Shown here in pieces: positions 1-12,380 of a stretch of DNA of 64,000 bases. The first letter of the stretch is position 1; the number at the start of each line of letters is the position of its first letter. This DNA comes from Euryodendron excelsum (taxonomy: Eukaryota; Streptophyta; Magnoliopsida; Ericales; Pentaphylacaceae). The DNA is taken from assembly GCA_033060915.1 (NCBI GenBank), contig CM065387.1, forward strand, positions 32,233,501-32,297,500. Reading direction: 5' to 3'. The translations under genes and the position numbers were made by a program. The notes below the pieces were generated by a model that did not search any database, was not told the origin of the DNA, and saw nothing but the letters and a program-made list of their open reading frames with translations.

Positions 1-384
1 AACGCACTTTGAGATTTGAAGTTCTTCTTAAAAATTTTGTTTTGTTGTAAGATATTAATCATACACCTTTTTAATCTAGAGATTTTAGTGGAGGCTCTAC
101 GGTCTAATCATTCTTTATAATGCTTTGAAAATTTCAAATGTCAATACGAAGCTTTGTTTATTTATTTTTAAGTGAGATGATCTCACAATGTTGTCTTTGT
201 TATGAGAAGCCATGTTCCATTGAGATATACCAGTTTTGAGCATGAAACTGTGTACGGCATGTAACCAAATACTTGCTGGACATTTTTCTCAACTTTGGAT
301 GTCCATTTCTAGCTGAGGTCATGCCTCGATGATTCAACATGGAAAATTATTTGTGATAGACTCCTCTATTCTCTGTGTATGCAG
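1..384 (+). other. Intron of the 2-isopropylmalate synthase gene
   Basis: No open coding segment resembling IPMS is visible before the acceptor at 381-384, and the sequence is T-rich like the other intron of this gene. It is read as the 3' part of the intron preceding the penultimate exon. Confidence 0.6.
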
Positions 385-837
385 GTACCTGTAACACTTC
401 TCGAGTACTCCATGAATGCTGTAACGGAAGGCATTGATGCCATAGCCACCACCCGAGTTATAATTCGTGGGGAGAACAACCATACTTCAACTGATCCTAG
501 TGGAAAAACTTTACGTCGTACATTTAGGTTCACAAGTGCTTAAATCTACTTCTATTCCTGAACTGGCCTCTCTTTATTTTCCCTCCAAATTCGTTATGCT
601 TGAATCATATATATTTTTATATATACAAAATACTTGAATGTAGTTCCACTTACACTTAGATACTTTGAATAATGTGATATAATTTTCTCTTCTTTGGGTG
701 ACAGTGGAACTGCGGCAGGAACGGACATTGTTGTCTCCAGTGTCCGGGCTTATGTTAATGCTTTAAACAAGATGTTAGGCTTCAAGATCCAAACAGAAAT
801 AATGCTAAATACAGGAAATTCTCAGGTGTCAGCATGA
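385..837 (+). CDS. 2-isopropylmalate synthase, C-terminal two exons (partial gene)
   Basis: Two exons encode the extreme C-terminus of plant 2-isopropylmalate synthase, the plastid enzyme that condenses 2-oxoisovalerate with acetyl-CoA in the first committed step of leucine synthesis. Exon 385-527 follows an acceptor (gcag) and reads [20 protein letters not shown] and on to [14 protein letters not shown]. Exon 705-837 follows tgacag and reads [20 protein letters not shown], then LNKMLGFK, ending at TGA 835-837. The codon split across the 528-704 intron (AG|T, Ser) restores the frame. This is the LeuA dimerisation/allosteric domain, where leucine feedback acts in the family. The methylthioalkylmalate synthases of Brassicaceae are related but usually lack this region, so true IPMS is favoured. 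The catalytic part lies outside the window to the left. Confidence 0.9.
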
Positions 838-1801
838 AGAGATCGAAGAGATTGATTGTGTTTTTTTGTAATGGAAGCGTGGTTTCATGTTAATTGTACA
901 GAAGAAAAAGCGGAACAGGTACCGAGTAGTTTTCCATTCTTCTCCTTTGTTTGTGCTTTACATGTAGTGCAATAAATTGTTAGAATGTGTAATAGACAAG
1001 GGAACATTCATTTCAATCTCTTGAGAATTATTTCTGCGCTAAATGCAGCTGTTTTTTTAAAACCTTTCAGACCTTGGTTCACCTCTGAACCATATATTTA
1101 TATCCTTGTAGTTAGTTTATTTCTCTTGTGCTTGCCCTTCAAGATATCAAAATCTCTCCCATCAACAAGATATTTCTATAACAAGAAATTGTTGATTAAT
1201 TATATATTTCATGTTTATTATGTAGTATTGAACTTAATGCCTTTATTACAATTGTTTGGGTGATTCGAATTTTGCAATGTCGAAAGCATATACAGAATTT
1301 GTTAACAGACAAGCTCACATTTTCTAAAATTACTGAGGCTCTGTTTGGTTCGGGATAAAATGTTTCTTTAAAAAATATTTTCTCGCAAAACCTTTTAGCT
1401 GAAAAGCATTGTTTTTTAATGTACTTTTCGGTATTTGGATGAAATCTTGAATTTTATGAGTCCGGCAAAATACATTTACAATCCAATATTTATATGAGCC
1501 CCACAAAATACAACAATATAGACATGCATATTTGTGCGTGTGCATGCCATCATAAAGCAAAACTAGGGAGAACAAAATCAACTCCTTCATGTGAAATCTA
1601 AATTGAAATAGAATGTGTTGGTTTCCATATCCATTGAAAGTTCAGCATTACCCTAAATTCCCAAAAGCCTTGCTGGCAACCACAATAAGAACAAAGTGAA
1701 GGGCTAATTACTTTATATCGCAAGATCAATCCACATAACAAACATAATACAATACATCATTGTGATAATCTAAGGATATACGTATCCCGTCCTTCACGCT
1801 G
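838..1801. other. 3' flank of IPMS and intergenic DNA
   Basis: This holds the IPMS 3' UTR and then AT-rich intergenic sequence. The stretch around 1335-1480 (ctctgtttggttcgg followed by aaaatattttc) resembles degenerate small transposon ends common in plants but has no clear partner. Short open frames here show no recognisable domain. Confidence 0.5.
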
Positions 1802-2081
1802 TGTTTGGAACTTGTGGACAAGAATGAAAAAGGAATGGAAAAGGAGCTATTGTTCTCTATTCAGTTTTCCAAAGGAAAACGAGAACAAAAATAACTTTCC
1901 TTTGTTTGATTTAAAAGAAAAGAAAGAAGAAAAAATATGAGAATAACTATTATTTTGAAAAAATGAAAATAATGATAAGTGAGAAGGAAAATAACTACTC
2001 CATCCCAAACCAGGACCAAAAACAAAGGAAGGAAATTATTGTTTTCTTTTCCTTTTTCTTTCTTTCCTTAAGTTCCAAACA
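1802..2081. mobile_element. Fold-back MITE-like element
   Basis: A 12-bp perfect terminal inverted repeat, TGTTTGGAACTT at 1802-1813 and its reverse complement at 2070-2081, bounds ~280 bp of A/G-rich then T/C-rich sequence that is itself roughly self-complementary (aaggaa tracts against ttcctt tracts). No coding capacity is seen. No convincing target-site duplication is visible, so the superfamily is not assigned. It sits between the convergent 3' ends of IPMS and ICMT. Confidence 0.5.
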
Positions 2082-2554
2082 ATGTCCTACCCTCCTGCTT
2101 AACCATACAAAGCCTGGTAATATACAGAGATGATTAACAAGGGGAGGTGTGATTGCATATGAATTAATTGTCAAGCGAAAATATATAGTGATTACCACCG
2201 ATGAACACAAATCTTACAGCTTGGTATAATAATGTCTTAGGATCAGTTTGATTTGATGTTCCACATACCAATTTCTGTATCAGAAGAAGACTGACTTCCA
2301 TCAGATCTCCCAACGGGAACAAACAAGTACCCATCTCAAATGTTCTCAACCAGCCATGACAAAAGAATCAAAAAGCCAGGCTCCCATTTAGTTACAACAA
2401 AACCCAAAAAGAGTCATCCAGTCCAGCCCTTGAATCAAATTCGAACCACAGCTTTAAAAATGCTTTAGAATACCTCACCAGGACAGTTGTAACGATTTCT
2501 GCAAAGCCGGATGGTTATGGCAAGAGGAATGAAGCCTGAAAATATTGTAGATTC

Positions 2555-3148
2555 TCACTTCACAAATGGAACTCCAGAAGGGACGCGAAGGGCATATTCA
2601 TCATACTCTGGCCCAAAGAACTGCCTTAAGAAGTACTCCTCATATGGTATCCGTTTCGCAAAAAAGGTCCAAACAACGACAGTAAATGCAATTGTTGATA
2701 TCGGATTACAGAGCATTATCTGAGTGCCTACGGACCAAATGAAGAACCCACAATATCCCGGATGACGAAAAAATCGGTAGACTCCATGAGTAACCAGTTT
2801 GTGATGCTCCTTGTGATAAATCTTAATGCGATGAGTGAAGGCCTGACCAGCTGTAACAATTGCCATCTTCCTAATGATTTCCCCACTTACAACCATTACA
2901 AGTCCCAAGTTACTAATCCACCAGTGTTCCTTCAACCCAGGGAAGAAGTAAACTTCAAGCAGGTACTCTATCATAGAACAAATCATTGCGAGAAGATAGT
3001 TTTTACTGATTAAAAGAGACCCAAGAGTTACATTTGATCTCCCATGGATGGCAATTGCCAGAATGTATTCAGAACTGTGGAAGAAAAATGTTGCCATGAA
3101 CATTTGTGACAGCTGTCTGCAAGCAGCGTGGCCAAACATTTCTGTCAT
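2555..3148 (-). CDS. Protein-S-isoprenylcysteine O-methyltransferase (ICMT/STE14), complete
   Basis: A 197-residue protein encoded without introns, matching the usual length and start (MTEMF) of plant ICMTs. The enzyme methylates the exposed prenylcysteine of CaaX proteins (small GTPases, for example) with S-adenosylmethionine in the ER membrane, after prenylation and CaaX proteolysis; in plants it affects ABA signalling. Diagnostic features are EYILAIAIHGRSNVTLGSLL near residue 27, several hydrophobic spans, the cofactor-binding segment VTHGVYRFFRHPGYCGF (RHPxYxG, ~residues 118-134), and the C-terminal PYEE motif with RVPSGVPF close to the end. Nothing is truncated or frameshifted. The 3' UTR probably runs to about 2200. 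It is convergent with IPMS. Homology is clear; which paralogue (A or B) cannot be told. Confidence 0.95.
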   Translation of the reverse strand: MTEMFGHAACRQLSQMFMATFFFHSSEYILAIAIHGRSNVTLGSLLISKNYLLAMICSMIEYLLEVYFFPGLKEHWWISNLGLVMVVSGEIIRKMAIVTAGQAFTHRIKIYHKEHHKLVTHGVYRFFRHPGYCGFFIWSVGTQIMLCNPISTIAFTVVVWTFFAKRIPYEEYFLRQFFGPEYDEYALRVPSGVPFVK

Positions 3149-3267
3149 TGTTAAACAATATAGAAAATCAATCTTTCTCTATGACGCAATCTAACAAGAT
3201 CCAGACTAATGAGCTATCTCAGTGCATAAACAACGAGGAAGTAACCGTCCCGGATTTTACTTCACAC
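3149..3267 (-). promoter_or_regulatory. Probable 5' UTR exon of ICMT, preceded by a leader intron
   Basis: On the minus strand a good polypyrimidine-acceptor (gctgctgtttcag, AG at 3268-3269) lies ~120 bases before the ICMT ATG with no upstream in-frame start. A matching donor-like site (cccgcag|gtttgt, exon side at 6998) lies ~3.7 kb further out near a CT-rich stretch. I infer a noncoding first exon around 6998-7130 and a long leader intron. This is inference from splice-site shape only. Confidence 0.35.
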
Positions 3268-6200
3268 CTGAAACAGCAGCCTAAATGGACAACTCAAAAA
3301 GATAGGTTCCTTCAGTATCCTGAAGGTGCTTCAAGAATGACGTTTCCTGCAAAGAAGAGTTACTAGAATCAGGTTAGAAGATCAACAGTGAATCATAACG
3401 AAAATTTTGTTAGAGCTTTTGAATCAGTTCTGGCTTGGTATTAACAGAATGCACAATACTCAAAAGCACATATAACAGAATTTATGCTGACGTTTGAAAT
3501 TTTGGTATCGGCCAACATAATAGTTGCAATCATATAGGGAGTATTGGCCAATGTGTAAAGGAAATCAGAAACCAAACTCTGAATTTTGCCCAAACAATAG
3601 CAGTCTAGCAAACACCAAAAACTCATTGATAAGCATGTTCAAGCCCTATTTATCAAAATTTGAAGGTTTGTAATAGTTTCTAATCAGCAGCATAGTACAT
3701 AAAAACATGTCTTATAAATAGTATTCAATTTTCGGTTGATTTTAAAGGGGAAAAAAATTGGAGAATTTCATTTAGTAAGGGAATTTCGATATTTAGGATA
3801 ACTACAAATGCTACTACAGTAGATATTTCAGAATAATAAAGCAAACATAAGCTAATATTCGTTGCTTTTTGGGAGCTAGTACAATCGTTTTATAAATAAT
3901 AGTGTAATACTAGTGGCTAATACATTACATGCTTATACTAATATCCATTTCTCATTGATTCATGAATTCACAAATAACACCCAACAAGAATGGTGTGGAG
4001 GATCTTGTGCTAGAGTTATTTCTTCAAATTAATTTTTGTGTATTTTGGAAACAAGAGAAATGCCTTTTTTGTCGGAATCTGGTGCATGTGTGTTCCATCA
4101 ACTGTGTATATTCAACCTATATTTTCTCCCATCAAACTTCTTAAGCCTTTAGTCGTGTTTGGTTTTGCCTAATCTCTCGAGCTGTGAGAGAGATATTTTC
4201 AGCCTAAACTTGCGCACTTATTTGCCTTTTACTTGAGAGACATGTCCCAGATTGTGTCACAAGTTTCATTATATAATCTCTGTTGTTTTAATTATAAAAC
4301 TACTCACTTGCCAAAAAAAGAAAATTAAATATTGAATTGTTTATCAAAACAAGTTTTGTTATTTTTGTCTAAATTACAAAAACTTCTAGATTACAAAACA
4401 TTGAATAACTATAAAATTAAATATTTAAGAAGTAAAACATATTCATTCAGAAAATATGGTGAAAACAAAAAAAAATTAAACAATAATTACTTTTCTGGTG
4501 CTGACAGCCTGTATCACCCCTATTGACACCCATACAGATCAATGTAGGCCAATATGGTATTATAATAGTACCACATCAGTCTATATTGGCCAACACAACT
4601 TTGGAATTTTCTGGTGCTAACAGGCTGAGTCAGCCTATTGACACCCATGACGACCGTTTTATGCTGATATGGTATCATAATAGTACCACAACAGCCTATA
4701 TCAGCCTATACAACTTTTATTTTTTTTTGCCACTAACATTACCTTGTACCCATAATGGTAAACCAAAAAACCATTATGTATTGGCAAATATATAAGGGTA
4801 TCAGTCAGATGTTTAGAATCTTGCTTTACACTTATACTGAAAACATGACTCTGATCTTTTCCAAAATAAGAATTTTCTAACTCCTCCTTAGCTAACTAAA
4901 ATTATAAATATATTTGCATAAATGCTAAATTTCATTTCCATACCTTAAAAAAAAAATTAAATAAAAAGATAAGTAGGAACAAGAAGAATACAGGGAAGTA
5001 AAAACATTAATTTTACTAAAAAGAAACTAGATCTTTTGGAGTTTGACAGTCAGGTGATACTCAATACTGTGGGACACTAAATGAAGGAATTGGTGTGTGT
5101 AAGCATAGCACATGCTTTCAATCTACTAGAGACATTAATTATAGGGATCAAGGGAATATGAAAAGGTGACCCTTGTGAAGAAAAAATGGCAACAGAAGAT
5201 CCACAACTTGAAAATAAATAAAACCATTATAAAAACAGATTTCCATATTATATCTATTAATAAAACTTATTTGTCACACCTCAATGAGCTAGATTATCCA
5301 TCCAACTGAGCAACTGATATACATAAAAATAAAAAATAAATATGGAGAGGACAACAGCTAATGAAGGGTAGATGGTTTAAATTGATGCAGATTTACAAGA
5401 AAAAGAGAGATACATGAATAAGCATACAAGAAAGACTCAAGTCTTATATTATTGGTAATTCACTTTACTTTAAAAGAAGAATGCAGCATATGAAAAGGCG
5501 AATGTATGAGGTACTGTCAGGCAATTGCTGCAATCAATTTGGATCCAGGAAATTAATCTTCAGAAAGGAAATAAAATTGGCTCACTTCCAATATGTGGAA
5601 TCTAAGAGAAAACTTCACGAAGTTTACTGACGGCAAAAATTATAGAATGTTACAATGCTTCTAAAATTCTTATAGTATGCATTTGTCATGCAAAAGAAGA
5701 TATCTATTAAGTTGATAGTAGCATCACTATATGCAAGGGTTCGAAAATCAAATATTTGGGATATTGTGAACGCCAACATTCTCTTCATCAAGCGATCAGT
5801 ATCACCGCATAAATCAGGTCATATTGTGTTTAATGCTCCATGTTCTGACATAAACAGAGATAAGCACATATCAGAGCCTTGTGTTGTGCTCAATTTGGCT
5901 CAAGATTTATAGTATTACTCAAACATGAACATGAATTACAAACCACAAATGCAACAAAAATACAATAAGAATAAGATTTTCTTGAGTTCATATTTCAGTA
6001 AAAAATTCAAAGAAAAATGTTTCTGATAAACTTAAAGGTCAAATCTAGTAACAACATTTATCACATATTAGTTCCAAAATACAATGGCCTTCATAGAACT
6101 TGCCACATAAGACATAAGCAAACATAAACAAAGTGTGTTAAGCAAATAATCAGAAAAAAAAAAAAAAAAAAAAAAACAGAGGGGCAAGAATAAAATGGTC

Positions 6201-6997
6201 ATCTGTAAGGGGCAAGAAGATTACAAATCCCATGGAATGCATGTAGCTTTCTCCTATCTAGCTGGGGACAAAAGGGAAAACGGGGAAAGGCAATAGACAT
6301 AAAGTAAGCGGCTAAAAATACTAGCACAGACAAAACAAAATATAGCACAGTCTAAATCACAAGGGCTGAATTGTCTTGCAAACTCCTCTAGACTGTAGAA
6401 AGCTATAAGGCACTTGACGGACAATATTTTTTCCCACACACAAGTTTAAAAAAAAACACTAGATACTCAATGCACACATCAACTCAATTTGGGGTTACAT
6501 ATACCTATACAACTTCAAAATGTCTCTAGAGTATCCTCCAATATTGCTGGGAAGAATTATCCCTATTGAATAAAATAATGACAATAATATCCTCCATAAT
6601 TCCCACAATTGCCACAAACAAAGATCAAATATTCGTAATGACAGTTATTATCAATCAGAATGCCATAGTATCCTGAAGGCTATGATTTAGTATAATCTGA
6701 TAACATTAACTCCATTGTCCTTTTAATTTGGTCTACCAAAACAAGTTTTCAGTTTTGATTAATCCGGAAGCTATGTATCACAGGAAGTTATAATTCATTT
6801 TTACAGCTAATTCTTACAAAATCGGCAATTTTTATTGAAAACCCTAAGACTATTCTCTCTCTAGTTGCAGATCCAACACATGCACACAGATGCTATGACA
6901 AAAGTGCGCAACAGAGTATCCGAAACAACACGACGACTATGTATACAACGTACCAGAAATTATATATACGTTCCCCTCAACCTATAGAGCGACAAAC
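3268..6997 (-). other. Putative ICMT leader intron / upstream AT-rich DNA
   Basis: No gene is seen. The stretch contains the duplicated hairpin repeat at 4491-4719 and an A-homopolymer (~23 bases) near 6153-6175. Other open frames are short and without domains. Confidence 0.4.
4491..4719. repeat. Two tandem ~115-bp units, each with an internal hairpin
   Basis: Unit 1 (4491-4606) and unit 2 (4607-4719) both start ttttctggtgct and share cctattgacaccca, atatggtat and taatagtaccaca. Each holds an inverted repeat: ggccaatat (4547-4555) with atattggcc (4583-4591) in unit 1, and gctgatat (4663-4670) with atatcagc (4698-4705) in unit 2. An inner tggta/tacca pair lies between the arms. The arms differ between the units but still pair in each. 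Confidence 0.75.
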
Positions 6998-7130
6998 CTG
7001 CGGGTGTGAGAGAGAGGAAACCAATCGTCCGACAGTCAGTTAAGCAGGTCTCTCGTTATGAGCCAGTGTGGGTCGGGTTCACCAAGTTACACGCTATGCT
7101 GTGGAGGCACAATTCTCGAACTAACCCGGC

Positions 7131-9480
7131 ATCTAGAGATCGATTTGATTCGAATTTATAAAAGATCCTAAAGTTCAGTTGGATTTTAGGCCGATATATT
7201 GTTTAGTTTGGTGGTTGATTACGGATTTGAGTCGACCCAAGACTTGATATGTTTGGAAAAGAAAAATGCTGTTATTTTAAAATTTTTATATAAAATTTTA
7301 TATTAAAATAATGTAACGATGATAGTTTTGTAATAAACAAGTATCTTGATAAATTTTTTATTTTGAAATGATAGACTCACAACTTAACTACATCATTCTG
7401 TTGATAAATTCTATATAAATTTTTTTATTGTACAGCATTACTCGTTAAAAAATTATACATATATATGTATGTATATTATCTATTATTGTTTTTTTTTAAT
7501 AAATAAATTATTTTTGTTGTACTTGAATATTATAGTTTACTTCAATATATATCATTATAACTAATAATCAAAGCAATAAGGATGTCGGTCCTTTTTTCTT
7601 TTTTTTAAAAGGTTATACTGTACAAATAACTAGTGAGATTTCCTGAAATGTAAAGAAGTTCTCTTCTGTTATTGACAATTATTTTGATTGACCTTACTTT
7701 TTTATTGTTGCTATAGATTCCTCCATTTACCTAACAGGGTTAAATGATGTTAAAATATTATTTTTTTATCTTTGCTATCCCATTTAAATTTACTAAAGTG
7801 TACTGCACTAGAAGCTGACACGTAAACTTTTTTTCTTTTCTCTCTTTTTTTTTGTTTCCTCTACTCTTTCTCCTTTTTGTGTGTAAGAAATAGTAAATAT
7901 TAAGTACGATATAGTACCAAACATACTAATGTAATATAAGAGGTCAATAAATTGTAGTCATATAATTATCTAATCTAATCATTAGGAGTGCTAAATTTAA
8001 TATTTAAACTAATATTTTAATAATTAAGATTTAACATAATATAGTTATGTATTATTAACACATTAAGATTTATTATGCTAATATAGTTATATATTATTAA
8101 CACATCAGCATGCTATTATAGTACAACAATTGTATGTAATATTGTTTCCTAAGAAGACCCCAACTATGTGAGAATCCAAATTGCAAACCACCCATCACAA
8201 GCACATCATTCAAGGATTGCCATCACAAGCATGACGTCATCTCTTCTTCCCGCTCGCTCTCCTTCCATCTGTATCACAACCAACAGTGTGGGTCTTCCGT
8301 GGTTCACACACCCACACCAAACGTACACGGAAATCCATACACAAAGTATGCCTATTATAAAAGTGGAAAGAGCAGCCTTTTTTTCCTCCTATTTGACAGT
8401 GCAATTACCTAAAACCATTGATTCTTTATAAGCAAGATGCTAATTAAATCTAATAATTTAATCAACTTTCAATAAATAACATTCTTTTCAAAATAATTTA
8501 GCTTTTTAAAATTCTTATATATTTGTATTTTTTTGTGAGTTAGATTTACTCAAACCTAATAAAGATGACATTAGAGAAGGTTAATAAGCTTATAAAATAA
8601 TAATTAATGCAAAAGATAAATAGTTTTCATTTTGTCTATTATAATTTTTTTAGTATATATTGCAATATGCTTAATATCCTATATATAGGTTTCAGTACAG
8701 GTTCATTTTAATGAAACCACTACATATAAATCTTTTAGGTAAATAAAAAAAGACATACGTATAAAAATAGGTTAATGATGTTTCATTATAAATAACAAAT
8801 AACGAATCACTAATTCATTTCACATTGTATGAATTTACTCAATTATATCAAATACTTACTCGTAAAAAGAGAAAAAAGAAAAAAGAAAAAAGAACTAGAA
8901 AATTTAACAAAGAATAAAGTATATTAACTTTTTTATTAAATAGTTTTACATACGAACAATATTCAAATATTATCTAAGTATGGAATTAAAAGATTTATCT
9001 ATACTTATTTTAATAAATTTATGGGAATTCAATTAAATTTCTATCACTATTAATTTATATTTTCTTAAAAAACAAATAGTAATAACATTGTTTTGTTAAT
9101 TTGAATAACTATTTGTTGATAGATATTACACAGATCTTAAATATGAGATGAATTGGATGAATATATAATAGTGTCCTAGCGTTTTTTTGTTTATTTTTAA
9201 TCTTGAATATAACTCAATAAATTTAATGTCAAAAATTATAATTAACATATTTACTTCCAATAAACAAACATATATTAAAAGTGTAACTTTTAAAAGTGTA
9301 ACTTATGATAGTTAGTACGTAAATTGTTTTGTCTTCCATTTTTTTTCTCTTTATGGCTATTATAATAGGAAAAATATTATAACATGTTTAATTGTTTAAT
9401 AAGATATTCTAAATACATGACCCTATAAAACATTTTTCTATAAAATAATTTTTAAAAAACCGACTTATGATTCAATATTT
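7131..9480. other. AT-rich intergenic DNA
   Basis: A very AT-rich stretch with many short runs and no recognisable coding segment. A small open frame around 8168-8431 shows no domain and has atypical composition, so I do not call it. Confidence 0.6.
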
Positions 9481-9513
9481 GTGATTCGTACATAACACGG
9501 GTTCACTGCTAGT
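9481..9513 (+). mobile_element. Candidate Helitron 3' terminus
   Basis: The sequence gattcgtacataacacggg followed by ttcactgCTAG|T resembles plant Helitron 3' ends: a short hairpin (cgtac/ cacg, imperfect here) about 10 bases before a terminal CTAG and an insertion flanked by T. CTAG is 9509-9512. No Rep/helicase is present and I could not find the TC-starting 5' end, so this would be a degenerate non-autonomous copy. Confidence 0.3.
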
Positions 9514-10574
9514 ATACATATATTCATACAAACAGTGAAAAGGATAAGTAAACGAACTATTCGATGCCTAATGTAACATGCCCCTTAGAGAAGAATGTAG
9601 AAGCTTAGGGGATGGAGTTATTCTCTAGAGGGGTCTTTCTATAGCAATCGGTTTCTTTCCTATTCTTACCAAAATTGGAGATTTTATTAACATTTTGGAT
9701 AAATTACAGTGATCACACCTAAGGTTTTGTAAAATGTAAAAATTACCCTCGACTTACTGACTATTCTTACTTTTTAAGTCCATGTAATAAATTCCTCCTT
9801 TCCGTTAAGCTGTCGTTAAGATAATAACAAATTTTCTTGACGTTGTATGATAAATTTTCCAAATGTTGTTTTTCTCCATATCAAGTGTCATTCGATTGAG
9901 ATTGTGAAACTAAAAATGCGCACACACAAATAATGCCACACAACCAATTTGTTTATAAAACATTAAAAGAAACCCAATCAAATAAGGCCACGTGGAATCC
10001 TCTCTTTCTCGCCCTTTTCCCCTTCATTTCTGCCTCCCCACGACCATCCCCTACACCTACCACTACTAAACCCACAATCCACTATTGTCGATTATCTCCC
10101 TCCGACCAAACTCACAAATTTCTCCCATTCCCCTCTCTATGGAGAAAATATTCAATGTAACGATGATGTTACGTCATCATGCTGATGTAATATCACAAAC
10201 TAATAGAAATACACCAAAATACAGTTTTTATCATCATCACCTAGCATTAAAGAGTTAGTTATGATATTTTATCCACACTACCCCACCAACCGACATGACA
10301 TCTCATCACAGCATACATATGTGGATGTATTTTATTGGCTTGTGATACCACATCAGTAATAATGACGTGGCATCACTGTTGCATTAAATATTTTCTCCTC
10401 CTTATGATGGGTGCGGTTTTGCTGCAGTTGCCCTAGCTACGGTCGGTTCCATAGATGAGGTGGCCCAATGTGCAATTTTCGTGTGGCACTGAGAGCATAA
10501 GCGCATCTCACCGAATTCTAACTCTTAAACTCCCTCTGCCCGGACTTTCTCTCTTCCCTTTCCTAATTCCAACA

Positions 10575-10634
10575 CAAACACAAACACACACACACACACA
10601 CACACACACTCTCTCTCTCTCTCTCTCTCTCTCT
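10575..10634. repeat. Compound (CA)n-(CT)n microsatellite
   Basis: About 25 bases of alternating CA followed directly by about 25 bases of alternating CT, a common arrangement in plant 5' leaders. Confidence 0.9.
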
Positions 10635-11252
10635 AAGAAGACATAAAAGCTAAAAGCTTGCATCTGTATTTCAATTGCTGAATGCCTGCATCTATATTTC
10701 CATCTTTTCTCCATATCTATACATATATATATAACAACCTCTCTTTTTAAAATGCTTCTGGGATTATGTGTTCATGGCCTGACCGTTTCTCTTCTCTCTT
10801 TAACTTCTGGTTAAGGGTTAATTCTGCAAAATCAAATTCTAATCGAGGCCACTTTTTCTCTATCTAGAATGTTCTCCTGTATTCATCGTCGAAAGGTATT
10901 TATAGAGTTTGTAATTCAGAAATTGGGTAATCTGGACTTGTTTGGGTTACTGAGTCGGCAGAGATCAAATTTAAATATTGATTGATATCGATTCTTTATT
11001 CATATTCATGGTGACTCTGAAAGTTCAAGGTTGGGTCAATTGGTAGTTTTGGTGGGTCGTGAGAACTACAAGCGAGAAGCATATAATATACCCATAGTTA
11101 TTTGTGATTCTGTATATATGTGTGTATGCATATATATACCTATATATGAACACATCTTGATGGAAGAAGAAATGTTTGAAGAGAGTTGCAATGAAAAAGT
11201 GAAAAAAGTTAAAATGAAAAAATGCAGAGACAACAAGGTTGGCCTGAATAGA

Positions 11253-11316
11253 AGTGACTCTGATTGGTTTAAAGCAAGAAGTTTTGGACTCTGGTTGGTT
11301 TAAAGCAAGAAGTTTT
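11253..11316. repeat. Tandem duplication of ~31 bp
   Basis: gactctgattggtttaaag and then caagaagtttt is immediately repeated as gactctggttggtttaaag and caagaagttttg, with one visible difference between the copies. Confidence 0.85.
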
Positions 11317-11628
11317 GATTTCAAGCTTTTAGATATGTCAAACTTTTTTAAGAGAGGTTTTGTTTCGATGTCTGACCATGCCTCAGAGGGAGGATTAGTT
11401 CTGGGCCACCAAAATAAAAATACGTTGGAAACCAAAAAAAAAAAAAAACAAGTGCAGAGAGATAAAAAATTTTGAAAGCTATTAAAGAGGAGAGAGAAAT
11501 CTATCTTTTAAATTTGAGATCCAGTGAGATGCATTCCTTTATAGCAGTTGTCCTGATTGTCATGCAAAAATTACACGATGGGCCACCTCATCAACCGGAC
11601 CCATCGCAGCTGGGACAACTAGAGCAAA

Positions 11629-11674
11629 ACCCCCCCCCCCCCCCCCCCCCCTATGACCTAACTAACACAAACAC

Positions 11675-11730
<56 letters not shown>

Positions 11731-11740
11731 TCTCTCTCCA
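11629..11740. repeat. Poly-C tract and (CT)n microsatellite
   Basis: A ~22-base C homopolymer (about 11630-11651) is followed by (CT)n from about 11678 to 11738, interrupted once by gt. Copy number here is likely unstable and error-prone in assembly. Confidence 0.9.
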
Positions 11741-12380
11741 GCCAATAACTGTTGTCGCCCTTATTGCCACCCCTTCTATCTCTCTTTTCGCCCATCCACC
11801 ACTTCACTTTCATTCTTAATGACAACCATCTGTTGTGATTCAAGTGCAAGTTTCTCTTTGATTTTCTCTCTAATTTTTTTTTGTTTGATGTACTCTCCAG
11901 TCATCGAATCGAAGGTTGGAGTTTCATTTTTTTCGATTTTGAGTTTGCTATGGTGAATCAAACTAAAGGAAAATTTCAATTGGGGTCTTCTGTAATGAAT
12001 CGAAGGCTATCCAAGTATGAATTGGGTTTGTGCATATATATACTGTGTTTGTATATGTATTGATGTACACACTTAGGTGAAGACACACTTGATTGGGTTG
12101 TGATAGAGATGTAGGGAGGGGTTATGCTTGTGATGGTGGTGGATTCATGACAGTGAGAGTGTTAATGGAGGGAGGGGTAGGAAGAGATTGTGTTGTGCTT
12201 GTGATGGTAGCCCTTAGATGCTGGTGGGGGTGTTGTGCTTTTGACTAGTGGTTTGCAATTTCGATTCTCACAAAGTGGGTTTTCTTTGCACATAGAGAAA
12301 GGAGAATGGAGGAGAGAAAAATGGGGAGAGAAGATAAAAAAAAATTAGAAAGAGAAAAAAGAGAAACAAAGCTATATGTG

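Larger units (their letters stand above)
9514..12380. other. Intergenic DNA with promoter-like and leader-like features, no CDS
   Basis: Contains an ACGTGGC-type element (near 10362-10372) inside a hairpin-like pair gtgataccac/gtggcatcac, then a CA/CT-rich leader-like block (10570-10634), T-rich intron-like DNA, and a second CT-rich block (11680-11740). None of the open frames encodes a recognisable protein. It may be the 5' part of a lost gene or a noncoding transcript. Confidence 0.35.

Noticed and set aside
985..1263. 92-codon open frame after IPMS
   Set aside because: Hydrophobic translation of AT-rich 3' flank; no domain, no splice context, no homologue recognised.
9933..10160. 75-codon open frame rich in Pro/Ser/Thr
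   Set aside because: Composition mirrors a CT-rich leader; no conserved motif and no supporting gene structure.
10455..10714. Open frames across the CA/CT repeat on both strands
   Set aside because: They are translations of the microsatellite (Thr-His and Arg-Glu/Val-Cys runs).
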